Shown here: in pieces, positions 1-9,419 of the stretch
Numbering within the stretch: the first letter of the stretch is position 1
How the letters are laid out: each line of letters starts with the position of its first letter
NCBI GenBank assembly: GCA_001725255.1
Contig: MEFV01000003.1
Location: forward strand, 124,001-188,000
Direction of reading: 5' to 3'
Source of the DNA: Comamonas sp. SCN 67-35
GTDB taxonomy: Bacteria > Pseudomonadota > Gammaproteobacteria > Burkholderiales > Burkholderiaceae_C
Length of the DNA: 64,000 nucleotides
The notes under the pieces: model-generated
The model's database searches: none
What the model was told of the DNA's origin: nothing
What the model saw: the letters and a program-made list of their open reading frames with translations, nothing else
Program-made: the position numbers and the translations under genes

Positions 1-414
1 ATGGGCCTGAAGAACGCCGAGGGCCTGCTGTTCACCACGAGCTGGGACTGGAACCTGAACGACGAAAGCCGCCAGTTCGGCCGCCGCTTCTTCGAAAAGG
101 CCAAGCGCATGCCCACCGACGTGCAGGCGGCCGACTACTCGGCCACCATGCAATGGCTCAAGGCCGTGCAGGCGGTCAAGACCACGGATGCCGACAAGGT
201 GATGGGGTGGTTCAAGACGACACCGCTCAAGGACTTCTACGCCCAGGGCCACGTGCGCGCCGATGGCCGCTACGTGCACAACATGTACCTCATGCAGGTC
301 AAGTCACCGGCCGAATCGACCGCGCCCTGGGACTACGTGAAGATGGTCGCCACCATGCCGGGCGAGGAAGTCTTCACCACCAAGGCCGAGTCGCGCTGCG
401 CCCTGTGGAAGTAA
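1..414 (+). CDS. ABC transporter substrate-binding protein, C-terminal part
   Basis: This is the C-terminal ~137 residues of a periplasmic substrate-binding protein of the branched-chain amino acid (Leu/Ile/Val-binding) superfamily; the full protein is normally about 400 residues, so the gene begins before the window and the ATG at base 1 is an internal methionine. Visible family features are the helix-rich stretch GADYSATMQWLKAV-like around residues 40-56 and the late segment DGRYVHNMYLMQVKSP (about 85-100), which belongs to the last beta strands of the C-lobe. The protein ends ESRCALWK, a late cysteine typical of the family. It sits 92 bp upstream of a dehydratase and acetoacetyl-CoA synthetase on the same strand, so it may feed substrate to that acyl-CoA group. 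The substrate itself cannot be read from this fragment. Confidence 0.85.
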   Translation: MGLKNAEGLLFTTSWDWNLNDESRQFGRRFFEKAKRMPTDVQAADYSATMQWLKAVQAVKTTDADKVMGWFKTTPLKDFYAQGHVRADGRYVHNMYLMQVKSPAESTAPWDYVKMVATMPGEEVFTTKAESRCALWK

Positions 415-506
415 CTTCCGCGCCGGCCCATGTGCGCGGCGTGGCCCGGGCCATGGACGGCGGCCGGCTCGCGCAGTAAAAGCGTGTTGACGATCCAAGG
501 AGAACC

Positions 507-1400
507 ATGCTGGATACCTCGCTCAAGGGCACGGCCCTCACGGCGTTCGACGCCCGGGTGGAATGCGACCGCCTGCGCTTTTTCGCCCAGGTGACGGGCG
601 AGGAAAACCCGCTGTTCCGGGATGAGGCCGTGGCGCAGGCCCGTGGCTACCCTTCGCTGCCGCTGCCGCCCACCTTCCTGTTCTGCCTGGAAATGGCAGG
701 CCCCCGGCCGATGGAGGTGTACGAGCGCCTGGGGGTCAACTACGCGCATGTACTGCACGGGGAGCAGCACTTCGTCTATCACCGCCTGGCTTTTGCCGGC
801 GAGACGCTGCACTTCAAGCCGCGCATCGCCGATCTCTACGAAAAAAAGGGCGGCGCCCTGGGTTTCATCGTCTGGGAGACCCGGGTCGAGGCCGGCGACG
901 GCACGCCCGTGGCCGATCTGCGCAGCGTGGTGATCGCCCGCCCGCCGCGGCCTGAAGCGGGCGGGCACCCTGCCCCGCGCGCCGCCGCTCCCGCCGCGGA
1001 GGGCGGTCTGCCCGGCCTGGTGGCGGGCCCCATCACCCGGCACCAGCTGGGCCTGTATGCCGGCGCATCGGGCGACTACAACCCGCTGCACATCGATATC
1101 GACTACGCGCGCCAGGCGGGCATGCCCGATGTCTTCGCGCACGGCATGCTGTCGGCCGCGTACCTGGCCCGCGTGCTCACCCGCTGGGCCGAACCCGCGG
1201 CGCTGCGGCGCCTGAGCGTGCGTTTTGAAGCCATCACCCACATCGGCGACGAGGTGCACTGCCAGGCCCGGGTGAGCGGCCGGCGCATCGAGCACGACGA
1301 AGCCCGCCTGACCCTGGCCCTGGCCGCGCGCAGCCAGACGGGCGAGACCCGGCTCACCGGCACCGCGGTGGTCGCCGCCGCGGGGCTGACACACCCATGA
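507..1400 (+). CDS. MaoC-like double hotdog dehydratase
   Basis: A 297-residue protein with two hotdog folds: an N-terminal FAS1/MaoC_N-like half (about 10-150), an Ala/Pro/Gly linker (150-168), and a C-terminal MaoC half. The C-terminal half carries the hydratase-2 signature GDYNPLHID at residues 189-197, with the expected catalytic Asp190 and His195, followed by HGML at 212. Enzymes of this kind hydrate or dehydrate enoyl-CoA/3-hydroxyacyl-CoA in the cytoplasm. The start is set by AAGGAGAACC just before the ATG. The next gene, acetoacetyl-CoA synthetase, starts 13 bp after the stop, so the two are almost certainly cotranscribed. The specific acyl chain is unknown; mesaconyl- or itaconyl-CoA hydratase-like roles are possible alternatives. 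Confidence 0.88.
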   Translation: MLDTSLKGTALTAFDARVECDRLRFFAQVTGEENPLFRDEAVAQARGYPSLPLPPTFLFCLEMAGPRPMEVYERLGVNYAHVLHGEQHFVYHRLAFAGETLHFKPRIADLYEKKGGALGFIVWETRVEAGDGTPVADLRSVVIARPPRPEAGGHPAPRAAAPAAEGGLPGLVAGPITRHQLGLYAGASGDYNPLHIDIDYARQAGMPDVFAHGMLSAAYLARVLTRWAEPAALRRLSVRFEAITHIGDEVHCQARVSGRRIEHDEARLTLALAARSQTGETRLTGTAVVAAAGLTHP

Positions 1401-1413
1401 TCGACTGTCTGCC

Positions 1414-3417
1414 ATGACCCATACCCTGACGCCCTCCACCACCGACATTCTCTGGACCCCGGGCCCCGAGCAACTGCAGTCCAGCCGCCTGGCGCAATAC
1501 CAGCACTGGCTGGCACGGGAAAAAGGCGTTGCGACCCACGATTACGCCGAGCTGTGGCGCTGGTCGGTCGAGCATCTGGACGACTTCTGGCAGTCGATCT
1601 GGAGCTTCTTCGACGTCCAGGCCGATGGCGAACGCGAGCCCGCGCTGGGCCGGCGCAGCATGCCGGGCGCCGAGTGGTTTCCCAGGGCGCGGCTGAATTT
1701 TGCCGAGCATGTGTTCCGCCATGCCACGCCGGATCGGCCGGCCATGATCGCGCGCAGCGAGGATGTGCCGCTGCAGCCTGTTTCCTGGGCCGAGCTGGAA
1801 CGCGCCACCGCCGCCCTGGCGGCCACGCTGCGCGGCTGGGGCGTGGGGCCGGGCGACCGCGTGGCCAGCTACATGCCCAACCGCCCCGAAACGGTGATCG
1901 CATTTCTGGCCTGCGCCAGCATCGGCGCCGTCTGGTCCAGCTGCGCGCCCGACATGGGGGCGCCCGTCGTGCTGGACCGCCTGCGCCAGATCGAACCCAA
2001 GGTGCTGTTCGCCGTGGACAGCTACCGCTACAACGGCAAGCCGCACGACCGGGCCCGGGAAGTCACGCAGTTGCTGGCCGAGCTGCCCAGCGTCCAGCAC
2101 GTCGTGCAGGTGCAGGGGCCGCTGGCGCAGGAACGCGCGGTCGATTGGCGCCAGTGCACGGGCTGGCAGGCGGCCGTGGCCCGGGATGCCGCACCCCGCT
2201 ACGAGCGCCTCCCGTTCAGCCATCCGCTGTGGATCGTCTACTCCTCGGGCACGACGGGGTTGCCCAAGGCGATGGTGCACGGCCATGGCGGCATCCTGCT
2301 CACGCACCTGAAGGAAATGGCGCTGCACAACGACCTGCGCCCCGGCGACCGCCTGCTGTTCCTGGGCAGCACCGGCTGGGCCGTGTGGAACCTGCTCGTG
2401 GGCGCGCTGGTCACGGGCGCCTCCATCGTGCTGTACGACGGCCATCCCTCCTGGCCCAGCGGCGATGCCCTCTGGCGCTTCATCGACGAGCAGGAAGTCG
2501 CCGTGTTCGGCACGGGGGCGGCCGTGCTCCTCGCCCACAAGAAGGACGGGCTGCGGCCCCGGGATTACGCACCGCTGAAGAAGCTGCGCACCATCCTCTC
2601 CACCGGCTCGCCCCTGCCCGTGGATGCGTTTGAATGGGTGTACCGCGACGTCAAGCCCGATGTCTGGCTGGCGTCGGTCAGCGGCGGCACGGACATCGCC
2701 GCCTGCTTCGTCGCCTGTGCGCCCACCCTGCCGGTGCATGCCGGAGAGATCCAGTGCGCGGAGCTGGGCGTGGCCGCCTACGCCTTCAACGAACAGGGCC
2801 AGGCGGTGATCGACGAGGTGGGCGAGCTGGTGATCACCCAGCCGATGCCGTCAATGCCGCTGTACTTCTGGAACGATCCCGACGGGCGGCGCTATCGCAA
2901 GAGCTACTTCGAGATGTACCCCGGCGTGTGGCGCCACGGCGACTGGATCCGTTTCACGCCCCGTGGCAGCTCGGTGATCTATGGCCGCTCCGACAGCACC
3001 ATCAACCGCTATGGCATTCGCATCGGCACGGCGGAAATCTACCGCGTGGTGGAGGAACTGCCCGAGGTGCTCGACAGCCTGGTCGTGGACCTGGAGTACC
3101 TGGGGCGGCCCTCCTTCATGCCCTTGTTCGTGGTGTTGCAGCCGGGCGTGACCCTGGATGCGCCCCTGATCGAACGCATCCGGCAGCAGATCCGCACCAA
3201 GGCATCGGGCCGCCATGTGCCCGATGCGGTGGTTCAGGTGAGCGAGATTCCGCGCACGCTCAGCGGCAAGAAGATGGAAGTGCCGGTGCGCAAACTGCTG
3301 CTGGGCGCCAACCTGTCCCAGGTGGCCAGCCCGGATGCCATGCAGAACCCGCACAGCCTGGACTTCTTCGCCGCGTACGCCAAGACGCTGGACCTTGGCG
3401 GCCCGGGCAGGGCCTGA
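1414..3417 (+). CDS. acetoacetyl-CoA synthetase (acetoacetate-CoA ligase)
   Basis: A 667-residue ANL-superfamily enzyme of full family length that activates acetoacetate with ATP and CoA to acetoacetyl-CoA. The adenylation motif WIVYSSGTTGLPKAMVHG is at about residues 271-288, the motif GDWIRFTPRGS near 510 belongs to the hinge region, and the catalytic lysine loop LSGKKMEVPVRK is near 615. The N-terminal extension ILWTPGPEQLQSSRLAQY is characteristic of acetoacetyl-CoA rather than acetyl-CoA synthetases. In a PHB-making organism it returns acetoacetate, from 3-hydroxybutyrate or leucine/ketone-body breakdown, to the CoA pool; bdhA elsewhere in this window would supply the substrate. No strong Shine-Dalgarno is visible, consistent with coupling to the upstream dehydratase gene. 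Confidence 0.94.
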   Translation: MTHTLTPSTTDILWTPGPEQLQSSRLAQYQHWLAREKGVATHDYAELWRWSVEHLDDFWQSIWSFFDVQADGEREPALGRRSMPGAEWFPRARLNFAEHVFRHATPDRPAMIARSEDVPLQPVSWAELERATAALAATLRGWGVGPGDRVASYMPNRPETVIAFLACASIGAVWSSCAPDMGAPVVLDRLRQIEPKVLFAVDSYRYNGKPHDRAREVTQLLAELPSVQHVVQVQGPLAQERAVDWRQCTGWQAAVARDAAPRYERLPFSHPLWIVYSSGTTGLPKAMVHGHGGILLTHLKEMALHNDLRPGDRLLFLGSTGWAVWNLLVGALVTGASIVLYDGHPSWPSGDALWRFIDEQEVAVFGTGAAVLLAHKKDGLRPRDYAPLKKLRTILSTGSPLPVDAFEWVYRDVKPDVWLASVSGGTDIAACFVACAPTLPVHAGEIQCAELGVAAYAFNEQGQAVIDEVGELVITQPMPSMPLYFWNDPDGRRYRKSYFEMYPGVWRHGDWIRFTPRGSSVIYGRSDSTINRYGIRIGTAEIYRVVEELPEVLDSLVVDLEYLGRPSFMPLFVVLQPGVTLDAPLIERIRQQIRTKASGRHVPDAVVQVSEIPRTLSGKKMEVPVRKLLLGANLSQVASPDAMQNPHSLDFFAAYAKTLDLGGPGRA

Positions 3418-3439
3418 CAGCACTTCACAAGGACTCACC

Positions 3440-4492
3440 ATGAAAGCAGCCTTCATCACCGGCCATGGCGGCAACGAAGTGGTTCAGGTGCGCGAGCACC
3501 GCCTGCCCGAGCGCGCGCCCGGCGAGGTGCGCGTGCGCGTGCAGGCCGCCACCCTCAACCAGGTGGATCTGTACATGCGCGCCAGCGGCGCCGGCATCAC
3601 CCACCGCCTGCCGCAGATCCTGGGCCTGGACGCGGCCGGCGTGGTGGACGCCTGCGACGACGCCGACCCGCTGCTGCGCCCGGGCCAGGAGGTGGTCATT
3701 CACCCCGGCGTGGCCTGCGGCCGCTGCGAGTTCTGCCAGCGCGGCGACAACGCGCTGTGCACGCGCATCCAGTTCCTGGGCGAGCACCGCGACGGCACTT
3801 TCGCCCAGTGGATTCAGGTGTCAGCGGCGCAGGTGTTCCCCAAGCCTGCCCATCTGACTTTTGCCGAGGCGGCCGCCCTCGGGGTCAACCACCTCACGGC
3901 CTGGCGCATGCTGTTCACCAAGGCGCGCCTCAAGCCCTGGGAGACGGTGCTGGTGTTCGGCATCGGCGGCGGCGTGTCGCTGGCCGCGCTGCAGCTGGCC
4001 AAGGCCATAGGCGCGCGCGTGATCGTGACCTCGCGCGACGACGCCAAGCTCGAGCGCGCGCGCGCTCTGGGCGCCGACCACGGCATCAATGGCAAGACCC
4101 ATGACGTGGCGAAAGAGGCCATGGCCCTCACGGGCGGCCGGGGCGTGGACGTGGTGTTCGAGAACACGGGCGCGGCCACCTGGTCGTCGGCCATGAAGTC
4201 GCTGGTGCGCGGCGGCCGGCTCGTCACCTGCGGCGCCACCACGGGCGACCAGCCCGGGGCCGATCTGCGCCGTCTCTTCGTGCGCCAGCTGCAGATCTTC
4301 GGCTCCAGCCTGGGCAGCTACGGCGAATTTCACGACCTGCTCGGCTTCGTGCAGCGCACGGGCCTGCGCCCGGTGATCGACAGCGAATTTGCCCTGGATG
4401 ACGTGCATGCGGCGCTCAACCGGCTGGAATCGGGCGCGCAGTTCGGCAAGGTGGCGCTGCGCATCGACGGGCACGAAGAGCACCGCGCATAG
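3440..4492 (+). CDS. MDR-family zinc-type alcohol dehydrogenase / quinone oxidoreductase
   Basis: A 350-residue medium-chain dehydrogenase/reductase. The structural zinc lobe is intact: CGRCEFCQRGDNALC at about residues 93-107 gives four cysteines. The catalytic-zinc ligands are not: the usual early Cys is replaced in TLNQVDLYMR (about 38-47) and the usual GHE is GLD (about 62-64). The Rossmann fold appears as GIGGGVSLAALQLAKAIGA near 174-192. It is therefore probably an NAD(P)H-dependent oxidoreductase acting without catalytic zinc. I placed the start at MKAAFITG, because this is the canonical N-terminus and it follows AAGGACTCACC; a longer reading frame upstream overlaps the synthetase gene. 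The close spacing (22 bp) argues for cotranscription with the acetoacetyl-CoA synthetase. The substrate is unknown. Confidence 0.87.
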   Translation: MKAAFITGHGGNEVVQVREHRLPERAPGEVRVRVQAATLNQVDLYMRASGAGITHRLPQILGLDAAGVVDACDDADPLLRPGQEVVIHPGVACGRCEFCQRGDNALCTRIQFLGEHRDGTFAQWIQVSAAQVFPKPAHLTFAEAAALGVNHLTAWRMLFTKARLKPWETVLVFGIGGGVSLAALQLAKAIGARVIVTSRDDAKLERARALGADHGINGKTHDVAKEAMALTGGRGVDVVFENTGAATWSSAMKSLVRGGRLVTCGATTGDQPGADLRRLFVRQLQIFGSSLGSYGEFHDLLGFVQRTGLRPVIDSEFALDDVHAALNRLESGAQFGKVALRIDGHEEHRA

Positions 4493-4525
4493 GCGCCGCA
4501 TGCCATGACCCATGGTGGCGCGGAT

Positions 4526-5452
4526 TCACGGCGCGGCGGCGGCCTCCTGCAGCCACTGCCCGAACGCCATGAGCACCGGCGAAGCGGGCCGCGTCGGGCG
4601 CACCAGGTAGTAGGCCCGCCCGCTGTGCAGAGGCTGGGCGCAGGCCATGACCAGCTCGCCCTGCGCCAGTTCGGTCTGGATGAGCAACGGCGGGATGAGC
4701 GCCACCCCCAGCCCATGCACCGCCGCCATGGCGAGCATGGAAAAGAGCTCGTGGCGCGGCCCGTCCAGCGCGCCCGGCGCCTGCACCCCCATGGCCTCGA
4801 ACCACTGGCGCCAGGCGTACGGCCGGGTGCTTTGCTGCAACAGCGGCAAACCCGCCAGCTGCTCTGGCGCCAGCGTCGGGTAGGCCCGCCCGCGCCCGCG
4901 CGGGGTGGCAGCCTCCAGCAGGCGCGGGCTGCACACGGGCACCACGTCTTCATGCATCAGCAGTTGCGCCTCGGTGCCCGGCCACTGGGCCACCTGCTCG
5001 GGTGTGCCGGCGTACAGCGCGGCATCGAAGGGCGTGTCGGCGAACAGGAAGGGGCGCGTCTGCGTGTCGATGTGCACGACGATGTCCGGGTGGCGCTCGG
5101 CAAACTGCGGCAGGCGCGGCAGCAGCCAGCGCGTGGCAAAGGTGGGTACGGCCGCCAGCGACAAGGCCCCACCCTGGCCCTGGTGCGCCATCATGTCCAG
5201 CGTATCGCGCTCCAGCCCCTGCAGCCAGCGCGCCACCTGGCGGCCATAGTGCGCGCCGGCCGCGGTGAGCTGCACGCCATGGCGCGTGCGGCGAAACAGC
5301 GGCACGCCCAGTTGCTCCTCCAGCGCAATGATCTGGCGCGAGACGGCGCTTTGCGTGAGTGCCAGCTCCTGCGCGGCACGCGTGTAGCTCTCGTGCCGTG
5401 CGGCGGCTTCGAAACAGGCCAGTGCCTGGGTGGACGGAATGTGGCGGCGCAT
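4526..5452 (-). CDS. LysR-family transcriptional regulator (GcvA-like)
   Basis: A 308-residue LysR regulator. The winged helix-turn-helix occupies residues 1-65, with SYTRAAQELALTQSAVSRQI as the recognition part, and the effector-binding domain follows from about 90 (the GALSLAAVPTFATRWLLPRL start is typical of the GcvA/AmpR subgroup). It is divergent from the glutaryl-CoA dehydrogenase gene across a ~205 bp intergenic region, the classic LysR arrangement, so it probably regulates that gene and itself. The effector is inferred to be a glutarate/lysine-pathway intermediate, but nothing in the sequence proves this. Confidence 0.92.
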   Translation of the reverse strand: MRRHIPSTQALACFEAAARHESYTRAAQELALTQSAVSRQIIALEEQLGVPLFRRTRHGVQLTAAGAHYGRQVARWLQGLERDTLDMMAHQGQGGALSLAAVPTFATRWLLPRLPQFAERHPDIVVHIDTQTRPFLFADTPFDAALYAGTPEQVAQWPGTEAQLLMHEDVVPVCSPRLLEAATPRGRGRAYPTLAPEQLAGLPLLQQSTRPYAWRQWFEAMGVQAPGALDGPRHELFSMLAMAAVHGLGVALIPPLLIQTELAQGELVMACAQPLHSGRAYYLVRPTRPASPVLMAFGQWLQEAAAAP

Positions 5453-5499
5453 GGGCGGATGACTGCAAGGTGCGTGAGCGCCGCAGAATATCCCATATA

Positions 5500-5524
5500 T
5501 TCATGAAACGCATTCCTGCATGAA
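5500..5524. promoter_or_regulatory. candidate LysR operator dyad between LysR gene and gcdH
   Basis: TTCATG and CATGAA form an inverted repeat separated by 13 bases, inside the divergent intergenic region that is otherwise AT-richer than the genes. A dyad with this kind of T-N11-A core is what LysR regulators bind. A second weaker dyad (CAAGCA ... TGCTTG) lies nearer to gcdH, around 5570-5590. No convincing sigma-70 hexamers were picked out, so the assignment rests on position and symmetry only. Confidence 0.35.
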
Positions 5525-5657
5525 AACTCGTCGCTTGTCGCAAGGAAATATGTTGTCTTACCATGCAAGCACTCGGCCAATTCATGCTTGTGACGCATGC
5601 ATGACTCATCCCTGATTGAACCATCCCCTTATTTTTCTGACATCACCGGAGACCCTG

Positions 5658-6854
5658 ATGGCCCACGCCGCTTTCCCATGGAACGACCCCTTTCTGCTTG
5701 ACCAGCAACTGACCGAAGACGAACGCGCCATCCAGGGCGCCGCCGCCACCTACTGCCAGGACAAGCTGGCCCCGCGCGTGCTCGAAGCCTTCCGCCATGA
5801 GAAGATGGACACCACCATCTTCCGCGAGATGGGCGAACTGGGCCTGCTGGGCCCGACCATCCCCACGCAGTACGGCGGCGCCGGCCTGAACTACGTCAGC
5901 TACGGCCTGGTGGCACGCGAGATCGAGCGCGTGGACTCGGGCTACCGCTCCATGGCCAGCGTGCAGAGCTCGCTGGTGATGGTGCCCATCAACGAATTCG
6001 GCACCGAAGCGCAGAAGCAGAAGTACCTGCCCAGGCTGGCCAGCGGTGAATTCATCGGCTGCTTCGGCCTGACCGAGCCCGACCACGGCTCCGACCCTGG
6101 CAACATGGCCACGCGCGCCTACAAGGTCGATGGCGGCTACAGGCTCAAGGGCAGCAAGATGTGGATCACCAACAGCCCGGTGGCCGACGTGTTCGTGGTC
6201 TGGGCCAAGGAAGTGTCCGAGGGCGGCGCTGTCGGCCCCATCCGCGGCTTCATCCTGGACAAGGGCATGAAGGGCCTCACCGCCCCGGCCATCCACGGCA
6301 AGGTGGGCCTGCGCGCCTCGATCACCGGCGAAATCGTCATGGACGATGTGTTCGTGCCCGAGGAGAACGCCTTCCCCGAGGTGCGCGGCCTGAAAGGCCC
6401 GTTCACCTGCCTCAACAGCGCGCGCTTCGGCATCGCCTGGGGCGCCCTGGGCGCGGCCGAGTTCTGCTGGCACACCGCGCGCCAGTACACGCTGGACCGC
6501 AAGCAGTTCGGCCGGCCCCTGGCCGCCAACCAGCTCATCCAGAAAAAACTGGCCGACATGCAGACCGAAATCACGCTGGGCCTGCAGGCCTGCCTGCGCG
6601 TGGGCCGCATGAAGGACGAGCACCAGAACGTGGTGGAAATCACCTCGCTCATCAAGCGCAACAGCTGCGGCAAGGCGCTCGATATCGCCCGCATGGCGCG
6701 CGACATGATGGGCGGCAACGGCATCAGCGACGAGTTCGGCGTGGCGCGCCATCTGGTGAACCTGGAGGTGGTCAACACCTACGAGGGCACGCACGACGTG
6801 CATGCGCTCATCCTGGGCCGCGCGCAGACCGGCATCGCCGCGTTTGCCAACTGA
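5658..6854 (+). CDS. gcdH: glutaryl-CoA dehydrogenase
   Basis: A 398-residue acyl-CoA dehydrogenase that oxidatively decarboxylates glutaryl-CoA to crotonyl-CoA, the late step of lysine, tryptophan and aromatic degradation, passing electrons to ETF. Family marks are [16 protein letters not shown] (about 140-155), where standard acyl-CoA dehydrogenases have a different pattern, [15 protein letters not shown] (about 290-304), and [19 protein letters not shown] near 372-390. The latter contains the catalytic glutamate (YEGT) and is diagnostic for this subfamily. I start at MAHAAFPW because GGAGA lies eight bases upstream; an earlier in-frame ATG would add 14 non-conserved residues. A divergent LysR gene probably regulates it. 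Confidence 0.95.
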   Translation: MAHAAFPWNDPFLLDQQLTEDERAIQGAAATYCQDKLAPRVLEAFRHEKMDTTIFREMGELGLLGPTIPTQYGGAGLNYVSYGLVAREIERVDSGYRSMASVQSSLVMVPINEFGTEAQKQKYLPRLASGEFIGCFGLTEPDHGSDPGNMATRAYKVDGGYRLKGSKMWITNSPVADVFVVWAKEVSEGGAVGPIRGFILDKGMKGLTAPAIHGKVGLRASITGEIVMDDVFVPEENAFPEVRGLKGPFTCLNSARFGIAWGALGAAEFCWHTARQYTLDRKQFGRPLAANQLIQKKLADMQTEITLGLQACLRVGRMKDEHQNVVEITSLIKRNSCGKALDIARMARDMMGGNGISDEFGVARHLVNLEVVNTYEGTHDVHALILGRAQTGIAAFAN

Positions 6855-6863
6855 GGTTTGTTC

Positions 6864-6957
6864 TAAAAAGATAGCTGCTTGCGCTTGTTGCAAGCCAATC
6901 CAAAATATTTTTTGGTTTGCATTCGTTATGCAACAAGCGTCATAAGCTCTTTTTTAA
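6864..6957. repeat. Comamonadaceae-type dispersed repeat, copy 1, with nested hairpins
   Basis: This AT-rich stretch after gcdH begins with ATAGCTGCTTGCGCTTGTT, the shared core of the dispersed repeat found at several other places in this window. It contains a perfect 11-bp inverted repeat, CGCTTGTTGCA (6882-6892) and TGCAACAAGCG (6929-6939). A smaller CCAAAA/TTTTGG hairpin sits inside the loop, and a run of six T follows. The fold could act as the gcdH terminator. The rest of the 296-bp gap to the next gene holds no ORF that I can support. Confidence 0.6.
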
Positions 6958-7060
6958 ATAGCACACCGCCTACCCCAGGCGCCGAGGCGGGCGGGCTGCC
7001 CGCCGACGGGATCGAGTGCTCGCACGCACGTGCATCTTTGTTGCGGGCCGGCATCGATAA

Positions 7061-8194
<1,134 letters not shown>

Positions 8195-8212
8195 CCGCTC
8201 GATAATCGGCGC

Positions 8213-8950
8213 ATGACCAACACCGCCAACCCGCGCACCTTCGCGCCCGGCCTCGTCGTGCGGGGCATTACCGTGCCGCTGCGCCTTTCGGATTTCAAGC
8301 TGCTGGCCTGCGACATGGATTCGACGCTGATCAGCATCGAATGCGTGGACGAGATCGCCGCCGTCGTGGGCCGCAAGGCCGAGGTGGCCGCGATCACCGA
8401 GGCGGCGATGCAGGGCCTCATCAGCGACTACAAGGAAAGCCTGCGCCAGCGCGTGGCGCTGCTCGAAGGCGTGAGCGTGGAACAGCTGGAGACGGTGTAC
8501 GCCGAGCGCCTGCGCATCAATCCGGGCGCCGAACGGCTCATGGATGCCGTGCACGCGGCCGGCATCACGACGCTGCTGGTCTCGGGCGGCTTCACCTTCT
8601 TCTCGGACCGCGTCAAGAACAAGCTGGGCATTCGTTTCGCGCGCTCCAACGTGCTGCAGGTGCAGCACGGGCGGCTCACGGGCAGGATGGTGGACCAGCC
8701 CTGGGGCGACATCTGCGACGGCGCCGAAAAACGCCGCGCGATGCTGGAGCTGGCCTCGTTCATGGGCATCGCGCCGTCTCAGGCCATGGCCATGGGCGAC
8801 GGCGCCAACGACCTCCCGATGATGGGCGCGGCGGGACTGTCCGTCGCCTACCACGCCAAGCCTGCGGTGCGCGCGCAGGCGCATGTGGCGATCGACGAAG
8901 GGGGGCTGGATCGCCTGCTCGAAATCTTCCAACCCGCCCACCCGCGATGA
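8213..8950 (+). CDS. serB: phosphoserine phosphatase
   Basis: A 245-residue HAD-superfamily phosphatase for the last step of serine biosynthesis. The nucleophile motif is ACDMDSTLISIECVDEIA (about residues 31-48, first Asp as nucleophile). Motif II is LLVSGGFTFFSDR (about 122-134) and motif III is AMGDGANDLPMMGAAG (about 194-209), with the GDxxND metal site. The short N-terminus lacks the ACT-like domain of the longer enterobacterial enzyme. It follows the deaminase gene by 18 bp and overlaps crcB, so all three appear to be one transcript. Confidence 0.95.
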   Translation: MTNTANPRTFAPGLVVRGITVPLRLSDFKLLACDMDSTLISIECVDEIAAVVGRKAEVAAITEAAMQGLISDYKESLRQRVALLEGVSVEQLETVYAERLRINPGAERLMDAVHAAGITTLLVSGGFTFFSDRVKNKLGIRFARSNVLQVQHGRLTGRMVDQPWGDICDGAEKRRAMLELASFMGIAPSQAMAMGDGANDLPMMGAAGLSVAYHAKPAVRAQAHVAIDEGGLDRLLEIFQPAHPR

Positions 8951-9345
8951 TGAATCTTGCGGCGATCGCCGCCATCTGCATCGGCGCCAGCCTGGGGGCA
9001 CTCTCGCGCTGGTGGCTCGGCATCTGGCTCAACACACCGGGGGCCTTTCTTCCCTGGGGCACGCTGGCGGCCAATCTGATCGGTGGCTACCTGATCGGGC
9101 TGGTGATCGCGGTGCTTCAGGCGCTGCCGCAGCTCGACCCGATCTGGCGGCTGGCCGTGGTCACGGGCTTCCTGGGCGCGCTCACCACCTTCTCCACCTT
9201 CTCCGCCGAGGTGGTGGGGCTGCTCACGCAAGGGCGCCTCGGGCATGCGCTGGTCGTGGCCATGCTGCACCTGGCGGGTTCGCTCACCATGACCTGGCTG
9301 GGCCTGAACAGCCTCGCCGGATTCGTCAAAACCGCTTCGAACTGA
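8947..9345 (+). CDS. crcB: fluoride efflux channel CrcB (Fluc)
   Basis: A 132-residue inner-membrane protein with four hydrophobic segments, matching the dual-topology fluoride channel family that expels fluoride. The signature GFLGALTTFSTFSAEVVGLL lies at about residues 74-93, and GALSRWWLG (about 17-25) and NLIGGYLIG (about 42-50) are conserved family positions. The start codon overlaps the serB stop (ATGATGA), so translation is probably coupled; a second ATG immediately follows. No fluoride riboswitch precedes it, as expected for a gene embedded in an operon. Confidence 0.93.
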   Translation: MMNLAAIAAICIGASLGALSRWWLGIWLNTPGAFLPWGTLAANLIGGYLIGLVIAVLQALPQLDPIWRLAVVTGFLGALTTFSTFSAEVVGLLTQGRLGHALVVAMLHLAGSLTMTWLGLNSLAGFVKTASN

Positions 9346-9349
9346 GCCT

Positions 9350-9412
9350 GATACTATTCTTGCGATAGCGCCTGACGCTTTTCTGCAAAGGGCCAGAGCC
9401 CCATTTTCCTGA
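9350..9412. repeat. Comamonadaceae-type dispersed repeat, copy 2 (eroded)
   Basis: The stretch from ACTATTCTTGCGATAGCG to GAGCCCCATTTTCCTG keeps the order of blocks seen in the other copies (CTAT, GATAG, a CGCTT core, then GCC...CATTTT). It is diverged, and it fills the gap between crcB and the next gene, ending eight bases before that start codon. Assignment is by eye from block order, not by alignment. Confidence 0.5.
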
Positions 9413-9419
9413 AATCACC

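Noticed and set aside
333..1448. Long minus-strand ORF (371 residues) opposite the MaoC-like gene
   Set aside because: Composition is Arg/Ala/Gly/His-rich with no motif; it is the antisense of a well-supported gene in a GC-rich genome where stop codons are rare.
8900..8950. Fluoride riboswitch before crcB
   Set aside because: crcB overlaps serB, no leader exists, and no conserved riboswitch motif was found.
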